Of a stretch of 64,000 bases of DNA, positions 32,395 through 41,648 are shown piece by piece. The stretch's first letter is position 1. Each line of letters begins with the position of its first letter. The DNA comes from Sphingomonas pseudosanguinis. GTDB lineage: Bacteria; Pseudomonadota; Alphaproteobacteria; Sphingomonadales; Sphingomonadaceae. The stretch spans positions 62,001 to 126,000 of the forward strand of contig NZ_JACIDH010000009.1 of assembly GCF_014196255.1 (NCBI RefSeq). The letters run 5' to 3'. The position numbers were made by a program, and so were the translations under genes. Below the pieces are notes generated by a model, which saw only the letters and a list, made by a program, of their open reading frames with translations, ran no database searches and was not told the DNA's origin.

Positions 32395-34729
32395 CATCCG
32401 CACCGACGGCAGTGCCGTGCCCCTGAAGCACGCCTCCGCGCGCGGCGAGGTCACGCGCAATTCGGGCAATTTCACCCGCGGCAGCCAGCTCCTCAGCCAT
32501 GAGATTCTCATGTGGCTGTCAGGCGCGAAAAAGCCGCTCATCGTCTGGGCGGTCTGCCTGGCGCTGACCTACACCATCATCCTATCGGTGACGCTCAGCG
32601 AGAACAATTTCCAGCTCATCTGCATGCGCGTCCTGGCGGGTTTCTGGGACTGGTGCGGCCTCGATCTGATGAAGCGCGTCCACCTCCTCTTGCCCGATAA
32701 TTCGATCCGCCAAACCGCGATGGGCTACGTGCCTTACGTGCCCGAGGTGATGGCCGCTTGCGCGAAGGCAAAGCGGGCGCTCATCGGCTCTTTCCTGCTC
32801 GCCACCTTCGTCGCCGTACCGCTCGCCATCTGGTATATCGACTACGCCAAACAGCGTGGCTCCGAGATCCTCGACGAGCATCACGAGCGCGGCGCCATGC
32901 TAGTCGAACGCGACGTGCTGTATCACGCGGTCGCCAGCCATAACCGCAAATCCTTCGTCGCCGATGCCGCGCGTTTCTTCCCTGGCTACGACCCCGACGC
33001 GGTGCTGAAAATGCCCTTCGATGCACGCAAGGCAGCGGGCATTCATCACCCCTATAAGCTGGCCGGCATCCCCTATCCGCACCGGCTCGAACAGTCGCAC
33101 ACCATGATCATCGGAACGACCGGTGCGGGCAAGACGAGCGTGCTGCGCGCGCTCATCGCGCAGATGCGCGAGCGCCAGGACACCGCGGTCATTTTCGATC
33201 TCACCGGGGCCTATGTCGAGGCGTTCTACGACCCCGCGCGCGACACCATCCTGAACCCCTTCGACCAGCGCTGCCCGGCCTGGTCGATCTTCAATGACTG
33301 CACCAGCTATAGCGACTTCGTCGCGGCCGCCTCCGCGCTCATTCCATCGGATGGCGGGGCGACCGATCCGTTCTGGGCGATGGCGGCGCGCACCCTGTTC
33401 GTCGAGATGTGCATGAAGCTCATCGAGCACGGCCAGACGAGCAATGCAGCCCTTGCCCAGAACCTGATGACCGCCGACCTGAAGAAGGTTCACGCCTATC
33501 TCGCCAAGACCATCGCCGACCCGCTGACCGCGCCCGAGGCGGCACGCATGGCGGAGTCGATCCGCGCGGTCTTCAACACCAACGCGCAGGTGCTGCGCTT
33601 CCTGCCCGACACCGGCCGCCGGTTCTCGATCCGCGAATGGATCACCGGCGAAAAGCAGCCCGGCGCCATCCTCTTCATCACCAGCCAATATCCCGATCTG
33701 GAGATGAACCGGGCGCTGCTGACGCTGTGGACCAACCTTTCCATCCACGCCCTCATGACCATGCCGCGCAGCCACGCTTTGCGCACCTGGTTCATGTTCG
33801 ACGAGCTGGGCGCGCTCCATCGTCTGCCTGCTATCGAACAGGGCCTCCAGACCGCGCGCAATTTCGGTGGTGCGATGATCCTGGGGCTGCACTCGTTCGA
33901 GAAGCTGGTGCAGATCTATGGTCAGGAAAATGCCCGCAACCTGTCCTCGCTGGCGCGCAACAAACTGATCCTGGCAGCAGCCGATCTCGACACCGCCGAA
34001 CAGTGCAGCCGCTATATCGGCAACCGCGAGGTCCGGCAGATGGATGAGGCCTATAGCTATGGCCATAATTCCACCCGTGATGCCTCGACCCTGACGCCGC
34101 GAAAACAGGTCGAACCGCTCGTCATCCCCGACGACATCACCAACCTGCCCTCGATGCACGGCTTCCTCAAATATCCCGATGGTTTTCCAGCCGCCAGGGT
34201 CGTGCTCGAATGGCAGCATTACCCCAAGGTCGCCGAGGGCTTCGTCACCCGCCGGGTAAGCCCGGCGGGGATCGCCAAACGCGGAAGTGAGGGGGGACCG
34301 CCTGCCGGGGGAGGAAGCGAGGGCGGCGGGCGTGATGGCGCGGCGCAGGCCCCCGCCGCACTGGCGGAGGCGGCGATCGAGCCGGGGAGTGCTGCCGCCA
34401 ATATCGCTAATCTCCAGGCGGCCAATATCCTGTCGGCGCCGAGCGAAAATCAGCAGGCTGCCAATGATCAGGTCGCGCCTGCCGAGACACCCTCGAAAGC
34501 GGACACGAGTGTCTCGGAGCAGCCGCGCGATCTGCCCATCCAGCCGGTTGCGGCACCGGTTGCTGCACCGGTCGCCGCCCCTCCTTCGGACGTGGCCCGC
34601 TCCAACGGTCTCGATGGCGTGGTCGGCGTCACCACCACCGCCCCCGCTCCGGTCGAGGATCAGGCGCTGGTCGAGATGCGGCAGGCCACCGCGGAGCGCA
34701 GTGACGATGGCATGGGGATGGGCGACTGA
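32384..34729 (+). CDS. traD: Type IV coupling protein (TraD/TrwB)
   Basis: 781 aa. Two N-terminal membrane helices (WAVCLALTYTIILSVTL and IGSFLLATFVAVPLAIWYI) are followed by the ATPase core with Walker A GTTGAGKTS (about residues 243-251) and Walker B MFDELG near 472. It pumps DNA-relaxase complexes to the type IV secretion channel. The last about 130 residues are a Gly/Pro/Ala-rich tail with PVAAPVAAPVAAP. The gene overlaps the relaxase gene by 1 bp. No mating-channel genes are in this window. Confidence 0.93.
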   Translation: MANDIRTDGSAVPLKHASARGEVTRNSGNFTRGSQLLSHEILMWLSGAKKPLIVWAVCLALTYTIILSVTLSENNFQLICMRVLAGFWDWCGLDLMKRVHLLLPDNSIRQTAMGYVPYVPEVMAACAKAKRALIGSFLLATFVAVPLAIWYIDYAKQRGSEILDEHHERGAMLVERDVLYHAVASHNRKSFVADAARFFPGYDPDAVLKMPFDARKAAGIHHPYKLAGIPYPHRLEQSHTMIIGTTGAGKTSVLRALIAQMRERQDTAVIFDLTGAYVEAFYDPARDTILNPFDQRCPAWSIFNDCTSYSDFVAAASALIPSDGGATDPFWAMAARTLFVEMCMKLIEHGQTSNAALAQNLMTADLKKVHAYLAKTIADPLTAPEAARMAESIRAVFNTNAQVLRFLPDTGRRFSIREWITGEKQPGAILFITSQYPDLEMNRALLTLWTNLSIHALMTMPRSHALRTWFMFDELGALHRLPAIEQGLQTARNFGGAMILGLHSFEKLVQIYGQENARNLSSLARNKLILAAADLDTAEQCSRYIGNREVRQMDEAYSYGHNSTRDASTLTPRKQVEPLVIPDDITNLPSMHGFLKYPDGFPAARVVLEWQHYPKVAEGFVTRRVSPAGIAKRGSEGGPPAGGGSEGGGRDGAAQAPAALAEAAIEPGSAAANIANLQAANILSAPSENQQAANDQVAPAETPSKADTSVSEQPRDLPIQPVAAPVAAPVAAPPSDVARSNGLDGVVGVTTTAPAPVEDQALVEMRQATAERSDDGMGMGD

Positions 34730-37700
34730 TGCTCTCCGTTGCATCCGTGCGCTCCGCCTCGGGCGCGGCCAATTACTATGGCAAGGACGACTTCGCCTCC
34801 GCCGATTACTATGCCGGCAAGGACGCCGGCGAGGTCAGCATCTGGGCGGGCGCTGGCGCCGAAGCGGTCGGGCTCACCGGCGATGTCGGCAAGGCGGACC
34901 TGGAGCGCACGCTCAATGGCGAGCTGCCCTCGGGCGAGAAGGTCGGCCAGGTCGAGAACCGGCGCGCCGGCATCGACCTGACCTTCTCGGCACCCAAGTC
35001 GGTCTCGCTCACGGCCTATGTCGCCGGCGACAAGCGCATCCTCGGCAAGGACGGCGCGCATATGGCCGCCGTCCGCCAGACCATGGCCTGGGTCGAGAAG
35101 AACCTCACGCAAGGACGCAAGGACATAGACGGGCGGAAAGTACCGATCGCGTCGGGCAACCTCACCTACGGCCTGTTCCAGCACGACACGAGCCGCGCGC
35201 TCGACCCGCAGGCGCATATCCATGCGGTCATCGCCAACATGACCCGTATGCCGGACGGCAAATGGCAGGCGCTGCATGCCGACAAAATCTGGGCCGGCAA
35301 CACCGTCATCGGCTCGATCTATCATGCCTATCTACGCAGCGAGATGGAGAAGCTCGGCTATAAGATCGAGGCGACCGGCAAGCACGGCACCTTCGAGATC
35401 GCCGGCGTGCCCAAGGACGTCATCGACGCCTTCAGCCAGCGCCGCGCCGACATATTGGCGACCGCCGAAGGTCTCGGGCTGAAAAGCGCGCAAGGCTTGC
35501 GCAGCGTCACCGCACGCACCCGCGATCCCAAGCTCAATGTCGAGGACCGCGCTGGCCTGCAGAGGGACTGGCAGGACAAGGCGGCCGGGCTCGGCTTCGA
35601 TGGCAAGCAGATCCTGCGCGATGCCGAACGCGAGGTCGCAGGCCAGAGCCATGTGGTGAGCGGCCCGCTCGATCGCGGCTATCAGATGATCAGCGAGGCG
35701 GTGCAGTCGGCGCGCGCGCTTGTCGGCCACCTCCTCGCCACCCCCGATCCGCTGGTCGACCGCGCGGTCGCGCGCATCGTCGTCTCGCCGGCCGCCGCGC
35801 GCGCACAGTTCGCCGTGGCCTCGGCGGTGCGCATCCATGCCCAGCGCGAAGCCGCCTTCGACACCGATCGGCTGGGCAAGACCGCGCTCGACCTGCACCT
35901 GAAGGGCGTCACGATCGAGCATATCGAGAACCGCATCACCCAGCTTGTCGGCAAGGGGCTGCTCATCCCGGGCCAGGTGCGCGATCATGAGACGACCTAT
36001 ACGGCGGTCACCACCCGCGAAGGGCTGGTGACCGAGGAGCGTATCCTGGGCGAGATGGAGCGCGGTCGTGGTACGGCCAGCGCGATCGTCGCTGCGGCCG
36101 ACGCGCCCGACCGGCTGCAGGCCGCCTCACCGCATGAACTCAATCCCGGCCAGCTCGCGGCCGCCACCATGATCGTCGCCAGCGAGGACCGCATCGTCGT
36201 TGTCCAGGGCGTCGCGGGTGCCGGCAAGTCGACCATGCTCCAGGCGGTCGCGCGCGTCGCCGAGGCGGAAGGACGCAAGGTGCTGGGTCTCGCCTTCCAG
36301 AACAAGATGGTCGCCGACCTGAAGGAGGGAGCCGGCATCGAGGCGCAGACGATCGCGTCCTTCATCTGGGCCAATGAGCGCTTCCTCGTCGAACCCGACA
36401 GTGCCGCTGCCAGGCTGCGCCGCGACGAGCTGAAGAACACCATCATCGCCGTCGACGAGACCTCGATGGTGTCGAGCGCCGATATGCTGAAGCTGGTCCG
36501 GATCACCGAGACACTGGGCATCGACCGGCTGGCGCTGGTCGGCGATCGCCAGCAGCTCTCCTCGATCGACGCCGGCAAGGCGTTCGCCATGCTGCAGGCG
36601 GGCGGTGCCGCGACCGCGCGCATGGACATGAATATCCGCCAGCGCACCGACACGCTGCGCACGGTTGCCGCCCTCGCCAATGTCGGCAAGGCATCGCAGG
36701 CGCTGCGCGTGCTCGGCGACCGGGTGATCGAGACCAAGGGGGAAGATCCCGCCGCGCATGCCGCCGAGCGCTGGCTGAACCTGTCCCCGGCCGAGCGTGA
36801 GGCGACCGCCGTCTTTGCCTCGGGCCGCGTCGCACGCCAGACGATCAACGCCGACATCCAGGCGGGCTTGCGCAAGGAAGGGGCGCTGACCGGCAGCGGC
36901 GAGACGGTCAGCGTCTATGAGAGCGTCAATGCCACGCGCGAGGAGCTGCGCTACGCCCATACCTACAAGCAAGGCCAGACGCTGCATGTGACGGGCAACG
37001 TTCCCGAAGTGTCGTTGCGGCGCGGCACCTTTCAGGTCACCCGCACCTTTGCCAATGGCAAAATCGAGATCGAGGGCAATGGCCGGCGCCACCGCTTCGA
37101 GCCCGCCAAGATCGATCCGCGCATCACCATCGAGCGGCTGCAGCTCTCCACCAAAACCGACATCACCCTGCATGAGGGCGAGCGCATCCGCTGGACCGCC
37201 AATGACAAGGCGCGCGGCATGCTCAATTCCGCGCTCGCCCGCGTGCTGGGCACCAAGGACGGTCACATCACCGTCGAACTGGCCAACAAGGATGTCGTCA
37301 CGCTGGCGCCGGGCGATCCGATGCTGGCCCGGCTTGACCTCGCCTATTCGCTCAACATGCACATGGCGCAAGGGATCACCACCGACAAGGCGATCACCGT
37401 CATGGCGAGCTATGAGCAGAACCTCTCCAACCAGCGGCTGTTCAACGTCGGGGTGACGCGTGTCCGCGACGATCTCACCGTTGTCGTCGATGACAGCAAG
37501 AAGCTGATGGCCAGGCTCGACCGCAATGCGGGCAACAAGACCTCCGCGCTGGAGACGCTCGGCCGGCTCGACATCGACGGGCCGGGTGCCCGCACCACCC
37601 CGACCACCTCGCAGCCGCGCGGTGCAGCCGCCCAGTCGCGCCAGGGCGACAGCGCGGCCTCGGCGATCGTGGGCGCGCGCGAACCGATCGATCTCAGCGA

Positions 37701-37962
37701 CCTGCCGCCGATGCCCGCCTTCAGCCGCGAGGACGCCGCCCGCTACGCGAGCGATGACGGCCTGCGTGGGCTGAGCGCAGGCGACGACCTGACCGGCGTC
37801 CGCTGGCCGCTGCCGGGGAACGAGGCGGTGCCTCTGGCCCGGGGGGACGCGCTTGATCCGCTGCTGCCGGGCGCGGGCAAGCCGGAGGCCGATCCGCCGA
37901 TGCCGGCGCGGGGCGAGCAATTGCTGCCGGTCCCTGAGAAGAATCTCGGTCTCGAACTGTGA
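34729..37962 (+). CDS. MobF-family relaxase/helicase (TrwC/TraI type)
   Basis: 1077 aa. The N-terminal relaxase domain has a tyrosine-rich start (ANYYGKDDFASADYYAGKD, Tyr16/17 and Tyr27/28) as in TrwC, and the three-His metal site (His152, His163, His165 in PQAHIHAVIAN). From about residue 455 there is a RecD-like helicase with Walker A GVAGAGKST and Walker B IAVDETSMVS. It nicks oriT, stays bound to the 5' end and unwinds the plasmid. It is the third gene of the operon. Length is usual for the TrwC class. Confidence 0.93.
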   Translation: MLSVASVRSASGAANYYGKDDFASADYYAGKDAGEVSIWAGAGAEAVGLTGDVGKADLERTLNGELPSGEKVGQVENRRAGIDLTFSAPKSVSLTAYVAGDKRILGKDGAHMAAVRQTMAWVEKNLTQGRKDIDGRKVPIASGNLTYGLFQHDTSRALDPQAHIHAVIANMTRMPDGKWQALHADKIWAGNTVIGSIYHAYLRSEMEKLGYKIEATGKHGTFEIAGVPKDVIDAFSQRRADILATAEGLGLKSAQGLRSVTARTRDPKLNVEDRAGLQRDWQDKAAGLGFDGKQILRDAEREVAGQSHVVSGPLDRGYQMISEAVQSARALVGHLLATPDPLVDRAVARIVVSPAAARAQFAVASAVRIHAQREAAFDTDRLGKTALDLHLKGVTIEHIENRITQLVGKGLLIPGQVRDHETTYTAVTTREGLVTEERILGEMERGRGTASAIVAAADAPDRLQAASPHELNPGQLAAATMIVASEDRIVVVQGVAGAGKSTMLQAVARVAEAEGRKVLGLAFQNKMVADLKEGAGIEAQTIASFIWANERFLVEPDSAAARLRRDELKNTIIAVDETSMVSSADMLKLVRITETLGIDRLALVGDRQQLSSIDAGKAFAMLQAGGAATARMDMNIRQRTDTLRTVAALANVGKASQALRVLGDRVIETKGEDPAAHAAERWLNLSPAEREATAVFASGRVARQTINADIQAGLRKEGALTGSGETVSVYESVNATREELRYAHTYKQGQTLHVTGNVPEVSLRRGTFQVTRTFANGKIEIEGNGRRHRFEPAKIDPRITIERLQLSTKTDITLHEGERIRWTANDKARGMLNSALARVLGTKDGHITVELANKDVVTLAPGDPMLARLDLAYSLNMHMAQGITTDKAITVMASYEQNLSNQRLFNVGVTRVRDDLTVVVDDSKKLMARLDRNAGNKTSALETLGRLDIDGPGARTTPTTSQPRGAAAQSRQGDSAASAIVGAREPIDLSDLPPMPAFSREDAARYASDDGLRGLSAGDDLTGVRWPLPGNEAVPLARGDALDPLLPGAGKPEADPPMPARGEQLLPVPEKNLGLEL

Positions 37963-38044
37963 GCCAGCTCCTCGCCCATGCCTTCAGCTTGGCAAGAATC
38001 CACGCGGGCAGGCTCATCGGGGTCATCGCGCGAACTGATCATCT

Positions 38045-38059
38045 CTCATGAGACATGAG
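38045..38059. promoter_or_regulatory. Small dyad between relaxase and CsgG-like gene
   Basis: CTCATG-AGA-CATGAG, perfect 6-bp arms, in the 294-bp gap after the relaxase. The gap also has an A/G-rich GGGAGG tract and otherwise shows nothing recognisable. It might be an operator for the downstream gene. Confidence 0.35.
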
Positions 38060-38256
38060 CGATCGAGGAATGATCCAGATCCGACCAATCCAAAGAGAAA
38101 AGGGAGGAAGTTTTAAGGAGAGCCGTGAGCAGGTTCAAAAGTGAGGCGAAGGGGTGCGCCTCAACCCACTGTCATGGCGTCACATAAGCAAAATAAACCC
38201 CGCCACCACGGCCACGGGGATGCTGGCCGACATCGATCATCAGGGAGACGAACATC

Positions 38257-39093
38257 ATGAAGACTATTGCGATCATTTTCGGGATCATGGCGCTGGCGAC
38301 TGCGCCGGCGAGCGCGCAGAAGCTCGGCAAGGGCGGTGTCGGCGTCGACGAGCAGTCCGAGCTGCCGCAATGCGCCGCGATGATCGGCACGGTCGCGCTG
38401 GTCGAGGACCGCAGCGCCACCGACCAGCGCGGCACCGACGATCTGCCGGCCGGCCTCCGCGCGCTGGTGCGGATGGCCGAACAGCAAAATGGCGGCGGTG
38501 CCCGCGTCGATCCGCTGCCGCTCCTGAAGCTGCTGACCGCGCGCTCGAACTGCTTCCAGATCGTCGATCGCGGCCAGGGCTTCACCGCCCTCCAGCGCGA
38601 GCGCGAGCTGGCGGCGGGCGGCTCGGTTGCGGCCGGCAGCAACGCGGCCAGCCTGCGCGCGGCCGACTTTCTGCTGACCGCCCAGGTCGTCTATTCGGAC
38701 AATAACGCGGGCGGCAATGGCGGCGCGATCGGCGGGCTGCTCCCCGGTGGTCTCGGCTTCAAGACCAAGAAGATGGAGAGCCAGACCATCCTCACCCTGG
38801 TCGAGGTCAAGACCGGCATCCAGCGCGCAGTCGCCACCGGCTCGGCCCGCAAGAAGGATCTGTCGATCCTGGGCGGCGGCATCCTCGCCAATGCCGGCGT
38901 CGGCGCGCTGGGCGGCGCTTACACCAGCACCGACATCGGCAAGGTGACGAGCCTGGCGCTGCTCGATGCGATGCGCAAGCTCCTGACCGATGTGCGCGCG
39001 ACGATGCCGCCGATGGCGGCAGCCGTCCCGCCCGCCGGCGCCGCCCCCGTCGCTGGCGCTATCGCCACCGCGCCGCTCGTCGGGGCGCGCTGA
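38257..39093 (+). CDS. CsgG/HfaB-like exported protein
   Basis: 278 aa with a signal peptide (MKTIAIIFGIMALATAPASAQ). The core LPLLKLLTARSNCFQIVDRG, ALQRERELA, AADFLLTAQVVY and MESQTILTLVEVKTGIQRAV matches the CsgG/HfaB fold (curli or holdfast secretion lipoprotein). There is no lipobox Cys, however, so it is probably soluble periplasmic or attached in another way. GGGAGACGAACATC precedes the ATG. Such genes beside conjugation operons recur in sphingomonad plasmids as far as I can judge; the role is unknown. Confidence 0.7.
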   Translation: MKTIAIIFGIMALATAPASAQKLGKGGVGVDEQSELPQCAAMIGTVALVEDRSATDQRGTDDLPAGLRALVRMAEQQNGGGARVDPLPLLKLLTARSNCFQIVDRGQGFTALQRERELAAGGSVAAGSNAASLRAADFLLTAQVVYSDNNAGGNGGAIGGLLPGGLGFKTKKMESQTILTLVEVKTGIQRAVATGSARKKDLSILGGGILANAGVGALGGAYTSTDIGKVTSLALLDAMRKLLTDVRATMPPMAAAVPPAGAAPVAGAIATAPLVGAR

Positions 39094-39153
39094 CAAGGGT
39101 TGGGGTGTCGCCGTCGCGGCACCCCCCTTCCCCTCGATCTGAGGATGTGAGCG

Positions 39154-39396
39154 GTGATCCACCAACCTGACTTCTTCGCCGCAAGCCCCCGGCCGCTCGA
39201 CGAAGAGCATGACGACGAGCCTGCCCGGCCGGCGCTCGCCATACCGTGCGGCTTTGTCGATCGGCACAACCGCCGCTGCCAACGCCTGGCGGTGCGGCCG
39301 GTGATGATGGGCGGCTTTCAGGCGACCTGCCGGGGGGCGCCGCTCCTTCACTGTGACCCGGCCTGTTTCGCCACCGCCAGGGAGGATGCGGCCTGA
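39154..39396 (+). CDS. Small Cys-rich protein, possible zinc binding
   Basis: 80 aa from GTG at 39154, starting MIHQPDFFAASPRPLDEEHD. Four to five cysteines with His (IPCGFVDRHNRRCQRL, ATCRGAPLLHCDPACF) fit a small zinc-binding fold, likely a DNA- or partner-binding protein. Its stop overlaps the start of the next gene by 1 bp (TGATG), so they are co-translated. Family not recognised. Confidence 0.55.
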   Translation: MIHQPDFFAASPRPLDEEHDDEPARPALAIPCGFVDRHNRRCQRLAVRPVMMGGFQATCRGAPLLHCDPACFATAREDAA

Positions 39397-39818
39397 TGCA
39401 CTGTCCCTATTGCCGCACGACGCTGGTGGAATGGCCGGGTTCGCGCCGGTTGGAGCCCTGCCCCACTTGCGAGCGGCCGATGGTCCTGCTGCGCTCGCTC
39501 CGGCACTGGCACGGACCCATGCGGCTTTACGGCCTCTTCGAGCTCGGCTGGCTCGCTTACATGGTGGCGATGGTCGTGCTGACCGGCATGGCGCTTGTCG
39601 GTTTTATGGATCTTCTCAGCTATTTGCGATTGATCGCCATATTATTGTTCGTGATCGGCTCGATCCTGTGCGCCGATGGCATTCTCGGGATCACCACCGG
39701 GTTAGACAAAACCGGCACGCGCGTCAGGCGTGATCGGATCGCCAAGGCATTGGGCGCAGCCAAGATCATGGTTGGTCTTGCCGCACTGGTGTTGACCGCG
39801 ATCGGTATCGGACTTTGA
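39396..39818 (+). CDS. Zinc-ribbon membrane protein
   Basis: 140 aa. The N-terminal zinc ribbon (MHCPYCRTTLVEWPG and EPCPTCERP, two CXXC pairs) is followed by two or three membrane helices (LAYMVAMVVLTGMALVGFM, LIAILLFVIGSILCADGIL, ALGAAKIMVGLAALVLTAIG). The zinc ribbon presumably lies in the cytoplasm. It is translationally coupled to the small Cys-rich gene. Function unknown. Confidence 0.65.
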   Translation: MHCPYCRTTLVEWPGSRRLEPCPTCERPMVLLRSLRHWHGPMRLYGLFELGWLAYMVAMVVLTGMALVGFMDLLSYLRLIAILLFVIGSILCADGILGITTGLDKTGTRVRRDRIAKALGAAKIMVGLAALVLTAIGIGL

Positions 39819-39966
39819 TCGAGAGCAAAGCGCGGAAAGAAATTAAATCCGTGACAGCTACTAGATTGCTATTGCAGATAGCGGGCATCGCATTCACATG
39901 GGCGTCGGTTTCACCATAGCTGATCGATGATCATCTGTGGTCCTTCCTCTCCCATCAGGAACCATC

Positions 39967-40482
39967 ATGTCTGACGAAAACAACCAGGACGCGATCAACG
40001 CCGTCGAGCTCGCCACCGAACTGACCATCGCGTGGCTGGGCAACCCCAACACCCGCACCGATGCCGAGCATGTGCCCGCCTTCCTGAACAGCATGCACGC
40101 CGCCCTCCAGCAGCTCGCCGGCGGTAGCCAGGCGGCCGCGCCGGAAGCCGAAGCGCCTCAGGACTATGTCCCGGCCGTGTCGGTGCGGAAGTCGCTGGCC
40201 TCGCCCGACCACATCATCTCGATGATCGACGGCAAGCCCTACAAGACGCTGCGCCGCCATCTGTCGACCAACGGCCTGACGCCCGAGGAATATCGCGAGC
40301 GCTATAACCTCAAGGCGGACTATCCGATGGTCTCGCAAAGCTATTCGGAGAGCCGTCGCGCCATGGCCAAGAAGATCGGTCTCGGTCGCAAGCCCGGCCA
40401 GAAGGTCGCGAGCACCCCGGCCAAGGCGAAGAACGCCCGCTCGGCTAAGGATGCCGCCCAAGCGCATCTGTCGGGCGAGTAA
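39967..40482 (+). CDS. mucR: MucR/Ros-family regulator lacking zinc cysteines
   Basis: 171 aa. The MucR fold is obvious (LATELTIAWLGNPNTRTDAE, YKTLRRHLSTNGLTPEEYRE, YNLKADYPMVSQSYSESRRA). But the usual Cys-X2-Cys finger before the RHL is replaced by IISMIDGKPYKTL: no Cys is present, so zinc is not bound in the normal way. Some rhizobial MucR homologs also lack it. MucR proteins are global regulators and nucleoid organisers; a plasmid copy might repress plasmid genes. The start is the ATG at 39967 after GGAACC. Confidence 0.85.
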   Translation: MSDENNQDAINAVELATELTIAWLGNPNTRTDAEHVPAFLNSMHAALQQLAGGSQAAAPEAEAPQDYVPAVSVRKSLASPDHIISMIDGKPYKTLRRHLSTNGLTPEEYRERYNLKADYPMVSQSYSESRRAMAKKIGLGRKPGQKVASTPAKAKNARSAKDAAQAHLSGE

Positions 40483-40490
40483 TGCTCGGT

Positions 40491-40516
40491 GCAGGGCCGG
40501 CCATCGTCGGCCCTGC
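40491..40516 (+). terminator. Hairpin after the MucR gene
   Basis: GCAGGGCCG (40491-40499), loop of 8, CGGCCCTGC (40508-40516). A strong stem directly behind the mucR stop but without a T run. Between 40517 and 40789 nothing else is clear; the DNA becomes AT-richer towards the next gene. Confidence 0.5.
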
Positions 40517-40789
40517 GATGTCAGCGGCCTAAGCGGACCGTCCGCGAGAGGTGGAAATTGTACGTCTGTTTTCGGGTGTCCAAGATAGAATATAACATTC
40601 CCTCTCGCCTGTCGAAACACCGAGGATCGCCTCCCGCAGCTTTAAAGCACGAATAGGGCGGGCAGAGGGGTCATATATCAAATCTTTTGAGTGAAACTTC
40701 ACTGGCCATTTCTGGCGTCGTAGCGCCACTTGCCGAGGTGGGGCTCAGTATGCGTAAATGCCTCGTGGTATTTTCTGGAGAGCTCACCG

Positions 40790-41425
40790 ATGCCTCGCAC
40801 ATATCCATCAACGGTGCTTCCCAACGTCCAAGTAGACCCAGTAAACGTCGTTAGCACTCACCCCAATGCGGCTTTAAACGGGTTGGCAGCTATTAACACC
40901 CACGCCATGGTGGAAGCGCTGCTGTTGAATGTATTTAGCGGTTTGCTAGGCAGGAAAAAGGCCTATGGGTTTGGAAGTATAGGTGAGAAAGAAAAAAGTT
41001 TCCGTCATGTTGCTAAGGTGTCTGTAGATCCTTCTGACTTAAGTCGTATAGAGTGGTCTTTAGATGCTGTTACCCAATCTAGGCAGGGACGCGATGTGCT
41101 AGTCAATAGCCTATGGGCAACTGACGACAAATTCCCGGACTACATAGTTTTGATGGACCAGGAATCGTTGAATGACACATCAGAGTCAATAGTGGCAGCG
41201 GTTGAGGCCGTCAAAATAGATGAGGGCGATGCCATAGAGATACAGAACACCATGCGGTCTGGATTGTCTTTGTGGGATGAAAATGACATGGGCAAAGCTC
41301 GCTCTGATGCTGTTCGAGCAATGACAGCAATAATATCGTCGAACATTCTTTTGACGTCAAGTGATGAAATGAAGAGATCAGAAGCAAGGCAGGTCATAGA
41401 CGATATAATATCGATGTGTGAATAG
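40790..41425 (+). CDS. Low-GC orphan protein of unknown function
   Basis: 211 aa from the ATG at 40790 (MPRTYPSTVLPNVQVDPVNV). By eye the GC content is far below that of the neighbours and codon use favours A/T endings, which suggests recent transfer. Mixed alpha/beta composition, no membrane segments or signal peptide. Segments FRHVAKVSVDPSDLSRIEWS and TRSGLS-type loops give no recognised motif. The AT-rich DNA continues to about 41640 without a further convincing gene. A defence or selfish-element role is possible but unsupported. Confidence 0.6.
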   Translation: MPRTYPSTVLPNVQVDPVNVVSTHPNAALNGLAAINTHAMVEALLLNVFSGLLGRKKAYGFGSIGEKEKSFRHVAKVSVDPSDLSRIEWSLDAVTQSRQGRDVLVNSLWATDDKFPDYIVLMDQESLNDTSESIVAAVEAVKIDEGDAIEIQNTMRSGLSLWDENDMGKARSDAVRAMTAIISSNILLTSSDEMKRSEARQVIDDIISMCE

Positions 41426-41648
41426 AAAAACGTGGCATTACGATGTTTTATTTTCACATCGGCAGAATATTACGTATCCGGATTATGCGCGTTATGGCGT
41501 GAGCATTTTAATAAACGCCGTTTGTAATATTAAGTTTGTTTATATATTAGATCGCACAAGCCGCATGTATAGGGGGGCTCAGTTCCCCCTTGCCGTTGCC
41601 AATCATCAATAGCTTGCATGGTCATAATGTTCATGATCGAAAGGGCGT

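Noticed and set aside
40529..40729. 66-aa minus-strand frame after mucR
   Set aside because: No ribosome-binding site and no partner; the region is more likely non-coding.
41418..41612. 64-aa frame after the orphan gene
   Set aside because: Short, AT-driven open frame without ribosome-binding site; not listed as a gene.
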